Positions 39,082-47,199 of a stretch of 64,000 nucleotides of DNA are shown here, piece after piece. The stretch is from contig NZ_JADBEK010000001.1 in NCBI RefSeq assembly GCF_014873145.1, positions 6,014,001 through 6,078,000 of the forward strand, read 5' to 3'. The position numbers were made by a program, and so were the translations under genes. The notes below the pieces were generated by a model that saw only the letters and a list, made by a program, of their open reading frames with translations, was not told the DNA's origin and made no database searches. Source of the stretch: Nonomuraea angiospora (GTDB taxonomy: Bacteria > Actinomycetota > Actinomycetes > Streptosporangiales > Streptosporangiaceae). How positions within the stretch are numbered: the first letter of the stretch is position 1; the number at the start of each line of letters is the position of its first letter.

Positions 39082-40646
39082 TCGGCCGGCTCTCGCTCGC
39101 CGCCCGGCTGCTGGCCATCGCGGTCGCGCTGCTGGTGGTCGGCCTGGTGGTGATCAGCTCGGTGGTGCTGCGTCAGCTCGAGACCCAGCTCATGGCGCGC
39201 GTGGACGCCCAGCTGGAGCCGATGGGCAAGGCGGCGTCCGCGATCCCGCCGGACCTGGTCGCCAAGCTGTCGCGCAGCCCGCTTCCGGCCGGGCAGTTCG
39301 ACCTGATGGGGAAGGGGTTCGTGGCCTACCTGGCGGCGGACGGGTCCGTGCTCCGCGAGCTCGGCGACCTCGCCGGGCCCGCGCTGCCCCGGCTCGACAG
39401 CGCCGCGGTGGCGGCCCGCGCCGGGCAGCCGTTCACGGTGAACGGCACGGACGGCGAGGAGTGGCGGGCGGTGGCGCTGCCCCGCGCCGGCACGAACGGC
39501 CCGCGCCCCGCCTCTGGCGGCACGAGCCTCGGCCCCAGCGGTACTGGACCCGGCTCCGGCGGCACGAGCCTCGGCCCCGGCGGCACGGAACCTGGCCCCG
39601 GCGGCACGGAACCTGGCTCTGGCGGCACGAGCCTCGGCCCGGCCGGTCACACCGCGGTGGTGGCCGCGGTCTCGCTCGCCGAGCTGCACACCACGGTCGA
39701 CCGACTCCGGGTGGCCTGCCTCCTCACCGGCGCCGTCCTGCTCGGCGTGCTCGCGCTCGTCGGCGGGGTCGCCATCAGGGCCGGGCTGGCTCCGCTGCGC
39801 CGGGTGGAGGAGACGGCGGCGGCCATCGCGGACGGCGACCTGACCAGGCGCGTGCCCGAGCCGGCCGGTCTGTCCACCGAGGTGGGCCGGCTGGCCCGCT
39901 CGCTCAACAAGATGCTGGCCCAGATCGAGCAGGGCGTCGCGGCGAAGGTGGAGTCGGAGGCCAGGATGCGCAGGTTCGTGGCGGACGTCAGCCACGAGCT
40001 GCGCACCCCGCTGTTCGGCATCAAGGGCTTCTCGGAGCTCTACCGCATGGGCGGCACCGAGGCGGGGCCCGCGCTGGCCCGCATCGAGAGCGAGTCGGGC
40101 CGCCTGGCCCGGCTGGTGGAGGATCTGCTGCTGCTCGCCGGCCTCGACGAGAGCGACGGGCCGGGGCTCGACCTCACCCCCATGGACCTCCGTACACTGG
40201 CCGCCGACGCCCGCCACGACTTCACCGCGCTCGCCCCGTCCAGGCCCATCGCCTTCACCGGCCCGTCCGGCGGCCCGGCGGCGTCCGCGCCCGTGCTGGG
40301 GGACGAGGCCCGCCTGCGGCAGGTGGTCAGCAACCTCGTCGGCAACGCGATCACCCACACACCCGCCGGCACTCCGGTGCGGATCGGCGTCGGGACGGAC
40401 GGCGGGGAGTCGGTCCTGGTCATCGAGGACGAGGGACCCGGGCTGAGCCCCGAGGAGGAGGCCCGCGTCTTCGACCGCTTCTACCGCGCGGACGCCTCCC
40501 GCGCCCGGGCGACGGGGGGCGCGGGGCTCGGGCTGGCGATCGTCCGCTCCATCGTCACGGCCCACGGGGGGCGGGTGGAGGTCCGCTCCGCGCCGGGCAA
40601 GGGCGCGACCTTCCAGGTACGCCTCCCGACCGCCGACCCGCACTGA
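39078..40646 (+). CDS. Sensor histidine kinase with Gly/Thr/Pro heptad repeats in its sensor region
   Basis: A 522-residue kinase. TM1 is about 10-32. The extracytoplasmic sensor (33-205) contains six consecutive seven-residue repeats at 147-188 (GGTSLGP, GGTEPGP and variants). TM2 is about 212-234. HAMP begins at RAGLAPLRRVEETAAAIADGDL. The HisKA histidine is His306 in FVADVSHELRTPLFGIKGF. The ATPase domain has NLVGNAITHTPAGTP, DEGPGLSP and GGAGLGLAIVRSIV. The low-complexity insert is unusual for this family and probably varies in length between strains. Encoded with its response regulator and an ABC exporter. Confidence 0.93.
   Translation: MIGRLSLAARLLAIAVALLVVGLVVISSVVLRQLETQLMARVDAQLEPMGKAASAIPPDLVAKLSRSPLPAGQFDLMGKGFVAYLAADGSVLRELGDLAGPALPRLDSAAVAARAGQPFTVNGTDGEEWRAVALPRAGTNGPRPASGGTSLGPSGTGPGSGGTSLGPGGTEPGPGGTEPGSGGTSLGPAGHTAVVAAVSLAELHTTVDRLRVACLLTGAVLLGVLALVGGVAIRAGLAPLRRVEETAAAIADGDLTRRVPEPAGLSTEVGRLARSLNKMLAQIEQGVAAKVESEARMRRFVADVSHELRTPLFGIKGFSELYRMGGTEAGPALARIESESGRLARLVEDLLLLAGLDESDGPGLDLTPMDLRTLAADARHDFTALAPSRPIAFTGPSGGPAASAPVLGDEARLRQVVSNLVGNAITHTPAGTPVRIGVGTDGGESVLVIEDEGPGLSPEEEARVFDRFYRADASRARATGGAGLGLAIVRSIVTAHGGRVEVRSAPGKGATFQVRLPTADPH
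39516..39641 (+). repeat. Six in-frame 21-bp repeats inside the sensor kinase gene
   Basis: Codons 147-188 form six units of 21 bp encoding GGTSLGP, SGTGPGS, GGTSLGP, GGTEPGP, GGTEPGS and GGTSLGP. The unit length keeps the frame when copy number changes. Confidence 0.85.
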
Positions 40647-40680
40647 CTCCTTCGGGCCGATCCACGAGTAGCGTTGTGGA

Positions 40681-41502
40681 ATGTGGACGGTGACGCACCT
40701 CGCGGCCGGAGACGGGTTCTCACTGGAGCGGGTCAGGATCCGGGCCGAGAGCGAGGCGTGGTCGCCGCCCGAGGTGACGGCAACGTACCGGGTGGTGCTG
40801 GTACGAAGCGGCGCCTTCCGCGCCCGGGTGGACGATCAGGTCCTGCTGGCCGATCCCGCGCTGGCCTACCTCGGCGGGGCGGGCCAGGAGCTGAGCATCG
40901 CCCACCGTCCCGGGATCGAGGACATCTGCACGGCCGTGACCTGCTCACCTGGCCTGATGCGCGAACTGGCAGGTGACGAGCCACCGTCCGCCGTGGCGTT
41001 GCCGGTCAACGGCAGGCTCGCCCTCGCACATCGGCTGCTGGCGTCACGGGCTGGGAAGGGTGCGGATTCCCCGGAACTCGCCGAGATGGTGATCGGCCTG
41101 GTGGGCGACCTGCTCACGGCGCAGGCCGGCACGCGTCAGGCCCTGACCCGCGGCCGGGCCGCCACACTGGCGCGACGGCGGTCCTTGGTGGAGTCGGTAC
41201 GCACGCTCATCGCCGACGATCTGAGCGCTTCCCTACGCGATCTGGCCCGGCGCGTCGGCTGGTCGCCCTACCACCTGAGCCGCGCCTTCCGCCAGGAGAC
41301 CGGGGTGACCCTGACGGCGTACCGCAATCGCATCCGCACCATGCGCGCGCTCGAGGCCATCGAGGCGGGCCACGATGATCTGGCCTCTCTCGCCGCCGAC
41401 CTGGGCTTCGCCGATCACGCCCATCTGACGCGCACGATCCGTGGGGAGTGCGGGCTCACACCAGTGGCCGTGCGCCGCCTGCTGGCGGTCCCGCCGTCCT
41501 GA
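40681..41502 (+). CDS. AraC family transcriptional regulator
   Basis: A 273-residue regulator. The N-terminal half is a cupin-like effector domain (VTATYRVVLVRSGAFRARVDDQVLLADPALAYLGGAGQELSIAH). The C-terminal double HTH is clear: SLRDLARRVGWSPYHLSRAFRQETGVTLTAYRNRIR and DLASLAADLGFADHAHLTRTIRGECGLTPVAVRR. The ATG at 40681 is 34 bp after the kinase stop. The small ABM-domain gene follows by about 105 bp on the same strand, so it may be a target. The effector is unknown. Confidence 0.92.
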   Translation: MWTVTHLAAGDGFSLERVRIRAESEAWSPPEVTATYRVVLVRSGAFRARVDDQVLLADPALAYLGGAGQELSIAHRPGIEDICTAVTCSPGLMRELAGDEPPSAVALPVNGRLALAHRLLASRAGKGADSPELAEMVIGLVGDLLTAQAGTRQALTRGRAATLARRRSLVESVRTLIADDLSASLRDLARRVGWSPYHLSRAFRQETGVTLTAYRNRIRTMRALEAIEAGHDDLASLAADLGFADHAHLTRTIRGECGLTPVAVRRLLAVPPS

Positions 41503-41606
41503 CGATGCGGCCTCATCCGAGCAAGGTTCTTCAAGCGGCAGCCGTACTGCGGGGACGAGACTCGGTGACGTCCGATCCCCGTACGGTGAAGGAGAAAGAG
41601 CCGATC

Positions 41607-41924
41607 ATGATCGCCCGAGTATGGCGCGCCAGGACCACAGGCACCGCGGCGACCAGCAGATATCAGCAGGTGTTCGAGTCAGAGGTGATGCACGACCTGC
41701 GCGGCCTGCCCGGCTTCCGCGGCGCCTACCTCCTGGCCCGCCACGGCGCCGAGGCCATGGAGTTGACTACCGTCACGCTGTTCGACTCCCTGGACACCAT
41801 CAAGGCGTTCACGGGCGCGGACCACACCCGCGAACGCGTCACCCCGCCGGCCCGCGCGACGCTGCTGGACTCGGACCCGCACGTCCTGCACTTCGACGTG
41901 CTGGTTCACACCCTTGTTCGTTGA
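41607..41924 (+). CDS. Antibiotic biosynthesis monooxygenase (ABM) domain-like protein, intact copy
   Basis: A 105-residue ferredoxin-like alpha-beta barrel protein: MIARVWRARTTGTAATSRYQQVFESEVMHDLRGLPGFRGAYLLAR, then AMELTTVTLFDSLDTIKAFTGADHTRERVTPPARATL and HFDVLVHTLV. The pattern (short strand, helix with an LRGLPGFRGAYLL-type turn, ELTTVTLFDSLDTIKAF) matches ABM-like dimeric proteins, which include cofactor-free monooxygenases and haem degraders. Catalysis is unproven. The start is the ATG at 41607 with an AAGGAGAAAGAG purine run upstream. The last 88 codons lie in the duplicated segment; a truncated second copy is at 42371-42634. Confidence 0.75.
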   Translation: MIARVWRARTTGTAATSRYQQVFESEVMHDLRGLPGFRGAYLLARHGAEAMELTTVTLFDSLDTIKAFTGADHTRERVTPPARATLLDSDPHVLHFDVLVHTLVR

Positions 41925-42022
41925 TCGCGTCGCGGCCCGACGAGCGCAAGGGCGGCACGTTCGAGGGTGTCGAGCCCGCCGGGCGGCAGAGCGGGATGCG
42001 TGATGAGGGCGGAGCGGAATGA

Positions 42023-42050
42023 GACGGCAGAGCTCCGCGCCCTTGCCGTC
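42023..42050. terminator. Hairpin between convergent ABM and Rpn-like genes, copy 1
   Basis: GACGGCA (42023-42029) pairs with TGCCGTC (42044-42050), ending one base before the stop of the minus-strand Rpn-like fragment. Confidence 0.5.
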
Positions 42051-42370
42051 CTAGGAGTGCTGTCCGCCTGTCTCGTCGAACAGGTCCTCAAGGGACTGGG
42101 CCGTCACCGCACGAGTGGCCCATGATTCCAACTGGGCCAGATCAGCGCAGGTGGAGAACCGGGTGCGCATGTCATCCGAGATGTCGAAGCCGCGGGCGCC
42201 CAGCACCAGCAGAAGCATCCTGACCGCCTCCTCCGCTTTGCCCTCCGCTTTGCCTTCCGCTTGGCCGCGGCCATAGTGCTCACGAGCGAAGGGACTGTAG
42301 ACGGGCCAGGTGGCGGACGTCATGATGATCTCCTCCAGGAGGCGCCGCACGTCGGGCGCGGACATGCTGT
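42051..42370 (-). pseudogene. 3' fragment of the Rpn-like nuclease gene (duplicated copy)
   Basis: Encodes the last ~105 residues of the protein at 42761-43642, identical except for an extra GKAE unit (12 bp) in the AEGKAEGKAEE linker. It begins at the duplication junction and lacks the PD-(D/E)XK catalytic core. An internal ATG at 42365 (MSAPDVRR) could in principle start a short C-terminal polypeptide, but no ribosome-binding site is evident. Confidence 0.85.
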
Positions 42371-42634
42371 TATCAGCAGGTGTTCGAGTCAGAGGTGATG
42401 CACGACCTGCGCGGCCTGCCCGGCTTCCGCGGCGCCTACCTCCTGGCCCGCCACGGCGCCGAGGCCACGGAGCTGACGACCGTCACGCTGTTCGACTCCC
42501 TGGACACGATCAAGGCCTTCGCGGGCGCGGACCACACCCGCGAACGCGTCACCCCGCCGGCCCGCGCGACGCTACTGGACTCGGACCCGCACGTCCTGCA
42601 CTTCGACGTGCTGGTTCACACCCTTGTTCGTTGA
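42371..42634 (+). pseudogene. 5'-truncated copy of the ABM-domain gene
   Basis: Starts at the duplication junction and lacks the first 18 codons of the intact gene at 41607. The rest of the frame is open to the same stop. Substitutions relative to the intact copy are mostly synonymous (two amino-acid changes by eye: Met to Thr and Thr to Ala), so the frame may have been under selection before or after duplication. A GTG at 42380 could start an 84-residue protein, but no promoter or ribosome-binding site is apparent. Confidence 0.75.
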
Positions 42635-42732
42635 TCGCGTCGCGGCTCGACGAGCGCAAGGGCGGCACGTTCGAGGGTGTCGAGCCCGCCGGGCGGCAGA
42701 GCGGGATGCGTGATGAGGGCGGAGCGGAATGA

Positions 42733-42760
42733 GACGGCAGAGCTCCGCGCCCTTGCCGTC
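42733..42760. terminator. Hairpin between ABM and Rpn-like genes, copy 2
   Basis: The same GACGGCA/TGCCGTC stem as at 42023-42050, repeated exactly 710 bp later by the duplication and ending just before the stop of the intact Rpn-like gene. Confidence 0.5.
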
Positions 42761-43642
42761 CTAGGAGTGCTGTCCGCCTGTCTCGTCGAACAGGTCCTCA
42801 AGGGACTGGGCCGTCACCGCACGAGTGGCCCATGATTCCAACTGGGCCAGATCAGCGCAGGTGGAGAACCGGGTGCGCATGTCATCCGAGATGTCGAAGC
42901 CGCGGGCGCCCAGCACCAGCAGAAGCATCCTGACCGCCTCCTCCGCTTTGCCTTCCGCTTGGCCGCGGCCATAGTGCTCACGAGCGAAGGGACTGTAGAC
43001 GGGCCAGGTGGCGGACGTCATGATGATCTCCTCCAGGAGGCGCCGCACGTCGGGCGCGGACATGCTGTAAGCGTATTCATAGTACTTCGTAGCGTGTTCA
43101 TCGCGCAGCTCTGCCAGCGCCATGGCGAAAGCCTCCACCACCTTGCGGTCACGACCGTGGGCCATGACCGCCATGATCGCCAGCGCCGGGCGAGCCACAG
43201 CCTCCTGAGGATCAGTGATGACCGGAATGTCATCCGGCCCCAACACCTGCGCCTGCAGGCGGTAGCCGGTCAATCCGGACTCGACGGGCGGCGCGTAATG
43301 GTCGGCAACACCGCGATCGGGGCAGACGAGCAAGACCGTGACATCACAGCGCAACATGAGCCACAGGGCGGCAGCGTAGCGGGCCAATTGCTTAGGGTCC
43401 TTGGACTTGTCCTGCTGGACCTCCACGATGATGGCGTGTGCGGGGGCCTGCGGCGGTCCCAGGACAACGACCACGTCGGACTCTATGTCGTCGGAGCGGC
43501 GAGTGTTGAAGGTGGTCTTCTCCAGCCGGACCAGCGGGGTGGCGGGCAACTCGACTCCCAGAAGATCACGCAAGACCTCCACCACCAGTTGGGGACGTTC
43601 ATTGAACATCTGAACGAGGGCGTCATGTCGGGGGGACGGCAT
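42761..43642 (-). CDS. Rpn-like PD-(D/E)XK nuclease-family protein
   Basis: A 293-residue protein. The N-terminal MPSPRHDALVQMFNERPQLVVEVLRDLLGVELP and the core ESDVVVVLGPPQAPAHAIIVEVQQDKSKDPKQLARYAAALWLMLRCDV resemble the Rpn/YhgA family of PD-(D/E)XK proteins, in which Rpn nucleases promote RecA-independent recombination. Candidate catalytic residues are Asp of ESDVVV and Glu-Val-Gln in IIVEVQ (the last position is Gln, as in other Rpn-like proteins). The C-terminal linker YGRGQAEGKAEEAVRMLL is typical and repeat-prone. ATG at 43642 fits the conserved start; no strong ribosome-binding site. The C-terminal 105 codons are duplicated downstream. Confidence 0.75.
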   Translation of the reverse strand: MPSPRHDALVQMFNERPQLVVEVLRDLLGVELPATPLVRLEKTTFNTRRSDDIESDVVVVLGPPQAPAHAIIVEVQQDKSKDPKQLARYAAALWLMLRCDVTVLLVCPDRGVADHYAPPVESGLTGYRLQAQVLGPDDIPVITDPQEAVARPALAIMAVMAHGRDRKVVEAFAMALAELRDEHATKYYEYAYSMSAPDVRRLLEEIIMTSATWPVYSPFAREHYGRGQAEGKAEEAVRMLLLVLGARGFDISDDMRTRFSTCADLAQLESWATRAVTAQSLEDLFDETGGQHS

Positions 43643-43789
43643 GACACTTATTGTCACATGTCCAGCACCCAAAGTTACGAGAATGACCGAGAAACCGCCT
43701 TCCCTGCGCGACTGGCTACGCGTAGCGACGACTTCTCCCTCTTCGCACGCCTCTCGGGAACGCGATCGGCCGGCGAAGCGGCTTGAAGC

Positions 43790-43979
43790 GGGGGTTTGGG
43801 GGGCCGCGCCCCCCAATGTCACAGTCTGAGCCCTCAGGCGCGAAGCGCCCCCCCAATGTCACAGCCCGAGCCCTCAGGCGCGAAGCGCCCCCCACTGCGA
43901 GGACCGCGCCTGTAAAGCCGGGGGTTTGGGGGGCTGCGCCCCCCAATGTCACAGCCTGAACTCCCGAGCGCGAAGCGCT
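43790..43979. repeat. Palindromic extragenic repeats, three units
   Basis: CCCCCCAATGTCACAG recurs near 43809, 43848 and 43939, each followed 9-14 bp later by a GCGCGAAGCGC hairpin. Two units are preceded by GGGGTTTGGGGGGC, so that GGGGGGC pairs with GCCCCCC (43798-43814 and 43928-43944). The array fills the region between the Rpn-like gene and the end of etfA, from 43643 to 44010. It resembles REP-type elements of streptomycetes and relatives. No gene is apparent in the interval. Confidence 0.75.
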
Positions 43980-44010
43980 ATTGAGCGAAGACCGTGCTTC
44001 TCCCCTGCGG

Positions 44011-44964
44011 CTACTTGCGCTTGTTGATTTCCTCGGTGAGCTGGGGCACGACCTGGTGGAGGTCGCCCACCACGCCGTAGTCGGCCAGCTCGAAGATCGG
44101 GGCCTCCGGGTCCTTGTTGATCGCGACGATCGTCTTCGCCGTCTGCATGCCGGCCCGGTGCTGGATGGCGCCCGAGATGCCCGCCGCGATGTACAGCTGC
44201 GGCGAGACCGTCTTGCCCGTCTGTCCCACCTGGAACTGGTGCGGGTACCAGCCCGCGTCCGTGGCGGCGCGGGAGGCGCCGACGGCGGCGCCGAGCGAGT
44301 CGGCCAGGCCCTCGATGATCGAGAAGTTGTCGGCGGAGCCGACGCCGCGCCCGCCCGAGACCACGATCGCGGCCTCCGTCAGCTCCGGCCGGGCGCCCTT
44401 CTCCTGCTTGACCCGCTCGACGATGCGGGCCGCCTTGGCGGCGTCGGACAGGGTGACCGACACCTCCTCCTCGGCGCCCGCGGCGGGGGCGGCCTCGGGG
44501 GCGGTGGAGTTGGGGCGTACGGCGACGATCGGCGTGCCCTTGCTCACCTTGGACTGCACGTTGATGCCGCCGCCGAAGATCGACTGGTCGGCGACGAAGC
44601 CCTCGCCCAGGCCCACGGCGTCGGTGATGACGCCGGAGTCGGTCTTGACGGCCAGGCGACCGGCGACCTCCTTGCCCTCGGACGTGGCGGCCACGAGCAC
44701 GGCGGCCGGGGAGGTGGCGGCGACGAGCTGGGCGAGCAGCTCGGCCTTGGGCGCGACCACGTAGTCGACGATGTCGCTCGACGCGGCGACGTAGATCTTG
44801 TCAGCGCCGTACTCGGCGAGCCTGGCCTTGGCCTCGGCGGTGAGGCCGGGGCCCGCCCAGACGGCGGAGGGGGTGCCGAGCGAGCGGGCCAGGGTCAGCA
44901 GCTCCAGCGTGACCTTCTTGACCTCGCCTTCGACCTGCTCGACGAGAACGAGAATCTCCGACAT
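44011..44964 (-). CDS. etfA: Electron transfer flavoprotein alpha subunit
   Basis: A 317-residue ETF alpha subunit. The start is MSEILVLVEQVEGEVKKVTLELLTLARSLG. The C-terminal FAD domain is diagnostic: AAIVVSGGRGVGSADNFSIIEGLADSLGAAVGASRAATDAGW, VSPQLYIAAGISGAIQHRAGMQ and IVAINKDPEAPIFELADYGVVGD. With EtfB it carries electrons from acyl-CoA and related dehydrogenases to ETF:quinone oxidoreductase. The ATG at 44964 is 19 bp after the etfB stop; upstream reading is not supported. Confidence 0.97.
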   Translation of the reverse strand: MSEILVLVEQVEGEVKKVTLELLTLARSLGTPSAVWAGPGLTAEAKARLAEYGADKIYVAASSDIVDYVVAPKAELLAQLVAATSPAAVLVAATSEGKEVAGRLAVKTDSGVITDAVGLGEGFVADQSIFGGGINVQSKVSKGTPIVAVRPNSTAPEAAPAAGAEEEVSVTLSDAAKAARIVERVKQEKGARPELTEAAIVVSGGRGVGSADNFSIIEGLADSLGAAVGASRAATDAGWYPHQFQVGQTGKTVSPQLYIAAGISGAIQHRAGMQTAKTIVAINKDPEAPIFELADYGVVGDLHQVVPQLTEEINKRK

Positions 44965-44983
44965 ATCAGCAAAACTCCCGTTC

Positions 44984-45763
44984 TCAGATGAACTTCTTGG
45001 ACGCGAGGTAGTCGGCGGCCTTCGCGCCACCGTCGCCCTCGTCCTTGACGATCGTGCCGGCCACGCGCGGCGGGGCGGCGGCGAAGTCGACGACCGAGGA
45101 CCACGCGGCGGCCAGGCCCACCTGGGCGGCGTCGATGGAGGCGTCGCCGATGGCCAGCGTCTCGACCGGCTTCTTCTTGGCGGCCATGATGCCCTTGAAC
45201 GACGGGTAGCGCGGCTCGTTGATCTTCTCGACCACGGAGACGACGGCCGGCAGCGTGGCCTCGACCTTGTCGAAGCCGTAGTCGGTGATGCGCTGGATCG
45301 CGATCGAGGAGCCCTCGACGTCGACCTTGTTGGCCAGCGTGAGCTGCGGGGTGCCGAGGCGCTCGGCCAGCATCGCGGCCAGCACGCCGGTGCGCGCGTC
45401 AGTGGACTCGGAGCCCAGGATGACCAGGTCGAACCCGATCTTCTTGAGCACCTGCGCCATCGCGTACGAGGTGGACAGCGCGTCGGAGCCGTGCAGCGCG
45501 TCGTCGCTGAGGTGGACGGCCTTGTCGGCGCCCATGGCCAGCGCCTTGCGGATGGTCTCGGTGGCCTTGCCGGGGCCCATGGTGAGCACGGTCACCTCAC
45601 CACCGTGGGCCTCCTTGAGCCGCAGCGCCTCCTCGACCGCGTACTCGTCAAGCTCGTTGACCACGCCGTCGACGGCGTCGCGGTCGAGCGTCTTGTCATC
45701 GGACCGCAGCTTGCGCTCGGTCGCAGTGTCGGGGACCTGCTTCACGCAGACGACGATGTTCAT
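44984..45763 (-). CDS. etfB: Electron transfer flavoprotein beta subunit
   Basis: A 259-residue ETF beta subunit. Start MNIVVCVKQVPDTATERKL; AMP-binding and signature regions ELDEYAVEEALRLKE, ALAMGADKAVHLSD, FDLVILGSESTDARTGVLAAMLAERLG and LPAVVSVVEKINEPRYPSFKGIMAAKKKPV are present. First gene of etfBA. The frame is open upstream, but the ATG at 45763 matches the family start. A promoter lies about 175 bp upstream (45937-45942). Confidence 0.97.
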   Translation of the reverse strand: MNIVVCVKQVPDTATERKLRSDDKTLDRDAVDGVVNELDEYAVEEALRLKEAHGGEVTVLTMGPGKATETIRKALAMGADKAVHLSDDALHGSDALSTSYAMAQVLKKIGFDLVILGSESTDARTGVLAAMLAERLGTPQLTLANKVDVEGSSIAIQRITDYGFDKVEATLPAVVSVVEKINEPRYPSFKGIMAAKKKPVETLAIGDASIDAAQVGLAAAWSSVVDFAAAPPRVAGTIVKDEGDGGAKAADYLASKKFI

Positions 45764-45936
45764 GGCCGGTGGCCGACCTCCCGTGTTCGCGTGCGCGACC
45801 GCCTCGTTGCGGCCGGCGCCGAATGCAATGCTGTCCAGACTGCCAGGTGCCCACCGGGCCACTGACAGAGGGTCTGCCCAAGCTTTCGGGAGTTATGTTA
45901 CCCGTCAGTAGCTTCACTGCAAACCCGCAGCTACCC

Positions 45937-45942
45937 ACTATA
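45937..45942 (-). promoter_or_regulatory. Possible -10 element for etfBA
   Basis: TATAGT on the minus strand, 174 bp before the etfB ATG and just inside the 195-bp gap after the kinase gene. A GAACAAAGTTC palindrome (4-bp arms) sits immediately upstream. The implied leader of about 165 nt holds no obvious structure or peptide that I could support. Confidence 0.35.
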
Positions 45943-45958
45943 CAGAACTTTGTTCGGT

Positions 45959-47164
45959 CTAGGCCGAGAGCAGGAACACGACCCCCACCACGAGTGCCGT
46001 ACCCGCGAACAGCGCCAGCGTGAACGTGCTGAACACCGCCGCCAGCCCGAAACACAGTCCCACGGCCCCCGCCACGCTGACCAGGTCCGTGATCATGCGG
46101 CTGCGCCGGAACAGGCTCTTCGAGAACAACGCCACGCCCGCGTCGGCCACCACAGCCAGCGCGTACGCCGCCAGCATGAACAACGCCACCTCGGGCAGCG
46201 GCTCACGCGCGGCGGCGGCCAGCAGCGACACGAACAGTCCCGAGCCGATCAGCCAGCGCCTGCGCACCTTCTCCCGGTGCCTGGCCCTGGACTCCTCCAC
46301 CGACCTGCGCGGCCCTCCCTTGCCCGGCCGCCACTCCCTCGTTTCCAGGTCGTCGGCGAGGCTCATCGCCCGGGGCGGGACGTGGCGTACGTGGGAGACC
46401 GGCTCGACCCCCAGCCTGGCGCAGAGCTGCGCGGCCGTCGGCCGCGCGGCGGGGTCGGTGGACAGGCACTCGCGTAACAGCGGCGCCAGCCACTCGGGCA
46501 CGCCCTCCAGGTCGGGCGAATGGTGCACCACCCGGTACGCCACCGCGGAGGCGGGCCCCTGCCCGTACGGCTGCCGCCCGGTCGCCGCGTACGCCAGCGT
46601 CGCCCCGAAGGAGAACACGTCGGCCTCCATGCCCGCGCTCTTGCCCTCCAGCACCTCGGGGGCCAGGTAGCCGGGCGTGCCCACCACGGCGCCGGAGGCC
46701 GTGACCGACAGCGAGTCGAGCGCGCTGGCGATGCCGAAGTCGATGACGACGGGCTCGCCCTCGGCCATCATCACGTTAGCCGGTTTGAGATCGCGGTGCA
46801 CCACGCCGGACTCGTGCATGGCGAGCAGCGCGTCGGCCAGCCCGGCGGCCAGCCGGCGCAGGTCGGCCACGGGCACGGGCACGGCGCTGAGCGGGCGGCC
46901 CTGGACGTAGCGGGTCACGAGGTAGGGCCGGCCGCCATCGAGCGAGGCGTCGAGCACTTCGGCCACGTGCGGCCCGCCGACCCGGCGCATGGTCTCCACC
47001 TCGCGCGCCAGCCGGGCCAGCGCCCCGCCGTCGGCGGTGACGTGGGGGTGGAGCACCTTGACCGCGACCGTCCGGCCCTCGGCGTCGAGGGCGAGATGCA
47101 CCTCGCCGAACCCGCCCGCCCCGAGCTTGGAAAGAAGCTCATACGGGCCGAGGTGCTCGCTCAT
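45959..47164 (-). CDS. Ser/Thr protein kinase with C-terminal membrane domain (third in array)
   Basis: A 401-residue PknB-like kinase. Gly-rich loop KLGAGGFGEVHLA, ATP lysine Lys36 (VAVKVL), catalytic Asp125 in VHRDLKPANV, Mg-binding Asp142 in IDFGIAS, and GTPGYLAPE activation segment are intact. The kinase ends near 265. After a short linker, four hydrophobic helices fill 300-401, with no extracellular PASTA or sensor domain. It is the last of three kinases in a row on the same strand, 35 bp after the previous one. Confidence 0.93.
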   Translation of the reverse strand: MSEHLGPYELLSKLGAGGFGEVHLALDAEGRTVAVKVLHPHVTADGGALARLAREVETMRRVGGPHVAEVLDASLDGGRPYLVTRYVQGRPLSAVPVPVADLRRLAAGLADALLAMHESGVVHRDLKPANVMMAEGEPVVIDFGIASALDSLSVTASGAVVGTPGYLAPEVLEGKSAGMEADVFSFGATLAYAATGRQPYGQGPASAVAYRVVHHSPDLEGVPEWLAPLLRECLSTDPAARPTAAQLCARLGVEPVSHVRHVPPRAMSLADDLETREWRPGKGGPRRSVEESRARHREKVRRRWLIGSGLFVSLLAAAAREPLPEVALFMLAAYALAVVADAGVALFSKSLFRRSRMITDLVSVAGAVGLCFGLAAVFSTFTLALFAGTALVVGVVFLLSA

Positions 47165-47199
47165 ACCTCATCTCTCCCCCCGAGATCCCATGGGGACAC

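Larger units (their letters stand above)
41661..43068. repeat. Tandem duplication of a ~700-bp segment
   Basis: Copy 1 is 41661-42370 (710 bp) and copy 2 is 42371-43068 (698 bp); both begin TATCAGCAGGTGTTCGAGTC and end GCGGACATGCTGT. They differ by a 12-bp in-frame deletion in copy 2, within a repeat of the Rpn-like gene, and by about eight substitutions, all in the first 280 bp by eye. The segment spans the 3' parts of two convergent genes, so each junction creates truncated genes. Confidence 0.95.

Noticed and set aside
41661..43068. Insertion sequence explaining the duplication
   Set aside because: No transposase, terminal inverted repeats or target-site duplication; the segment consists of the 3' ends of two ordinary genes and the copies abut directly.
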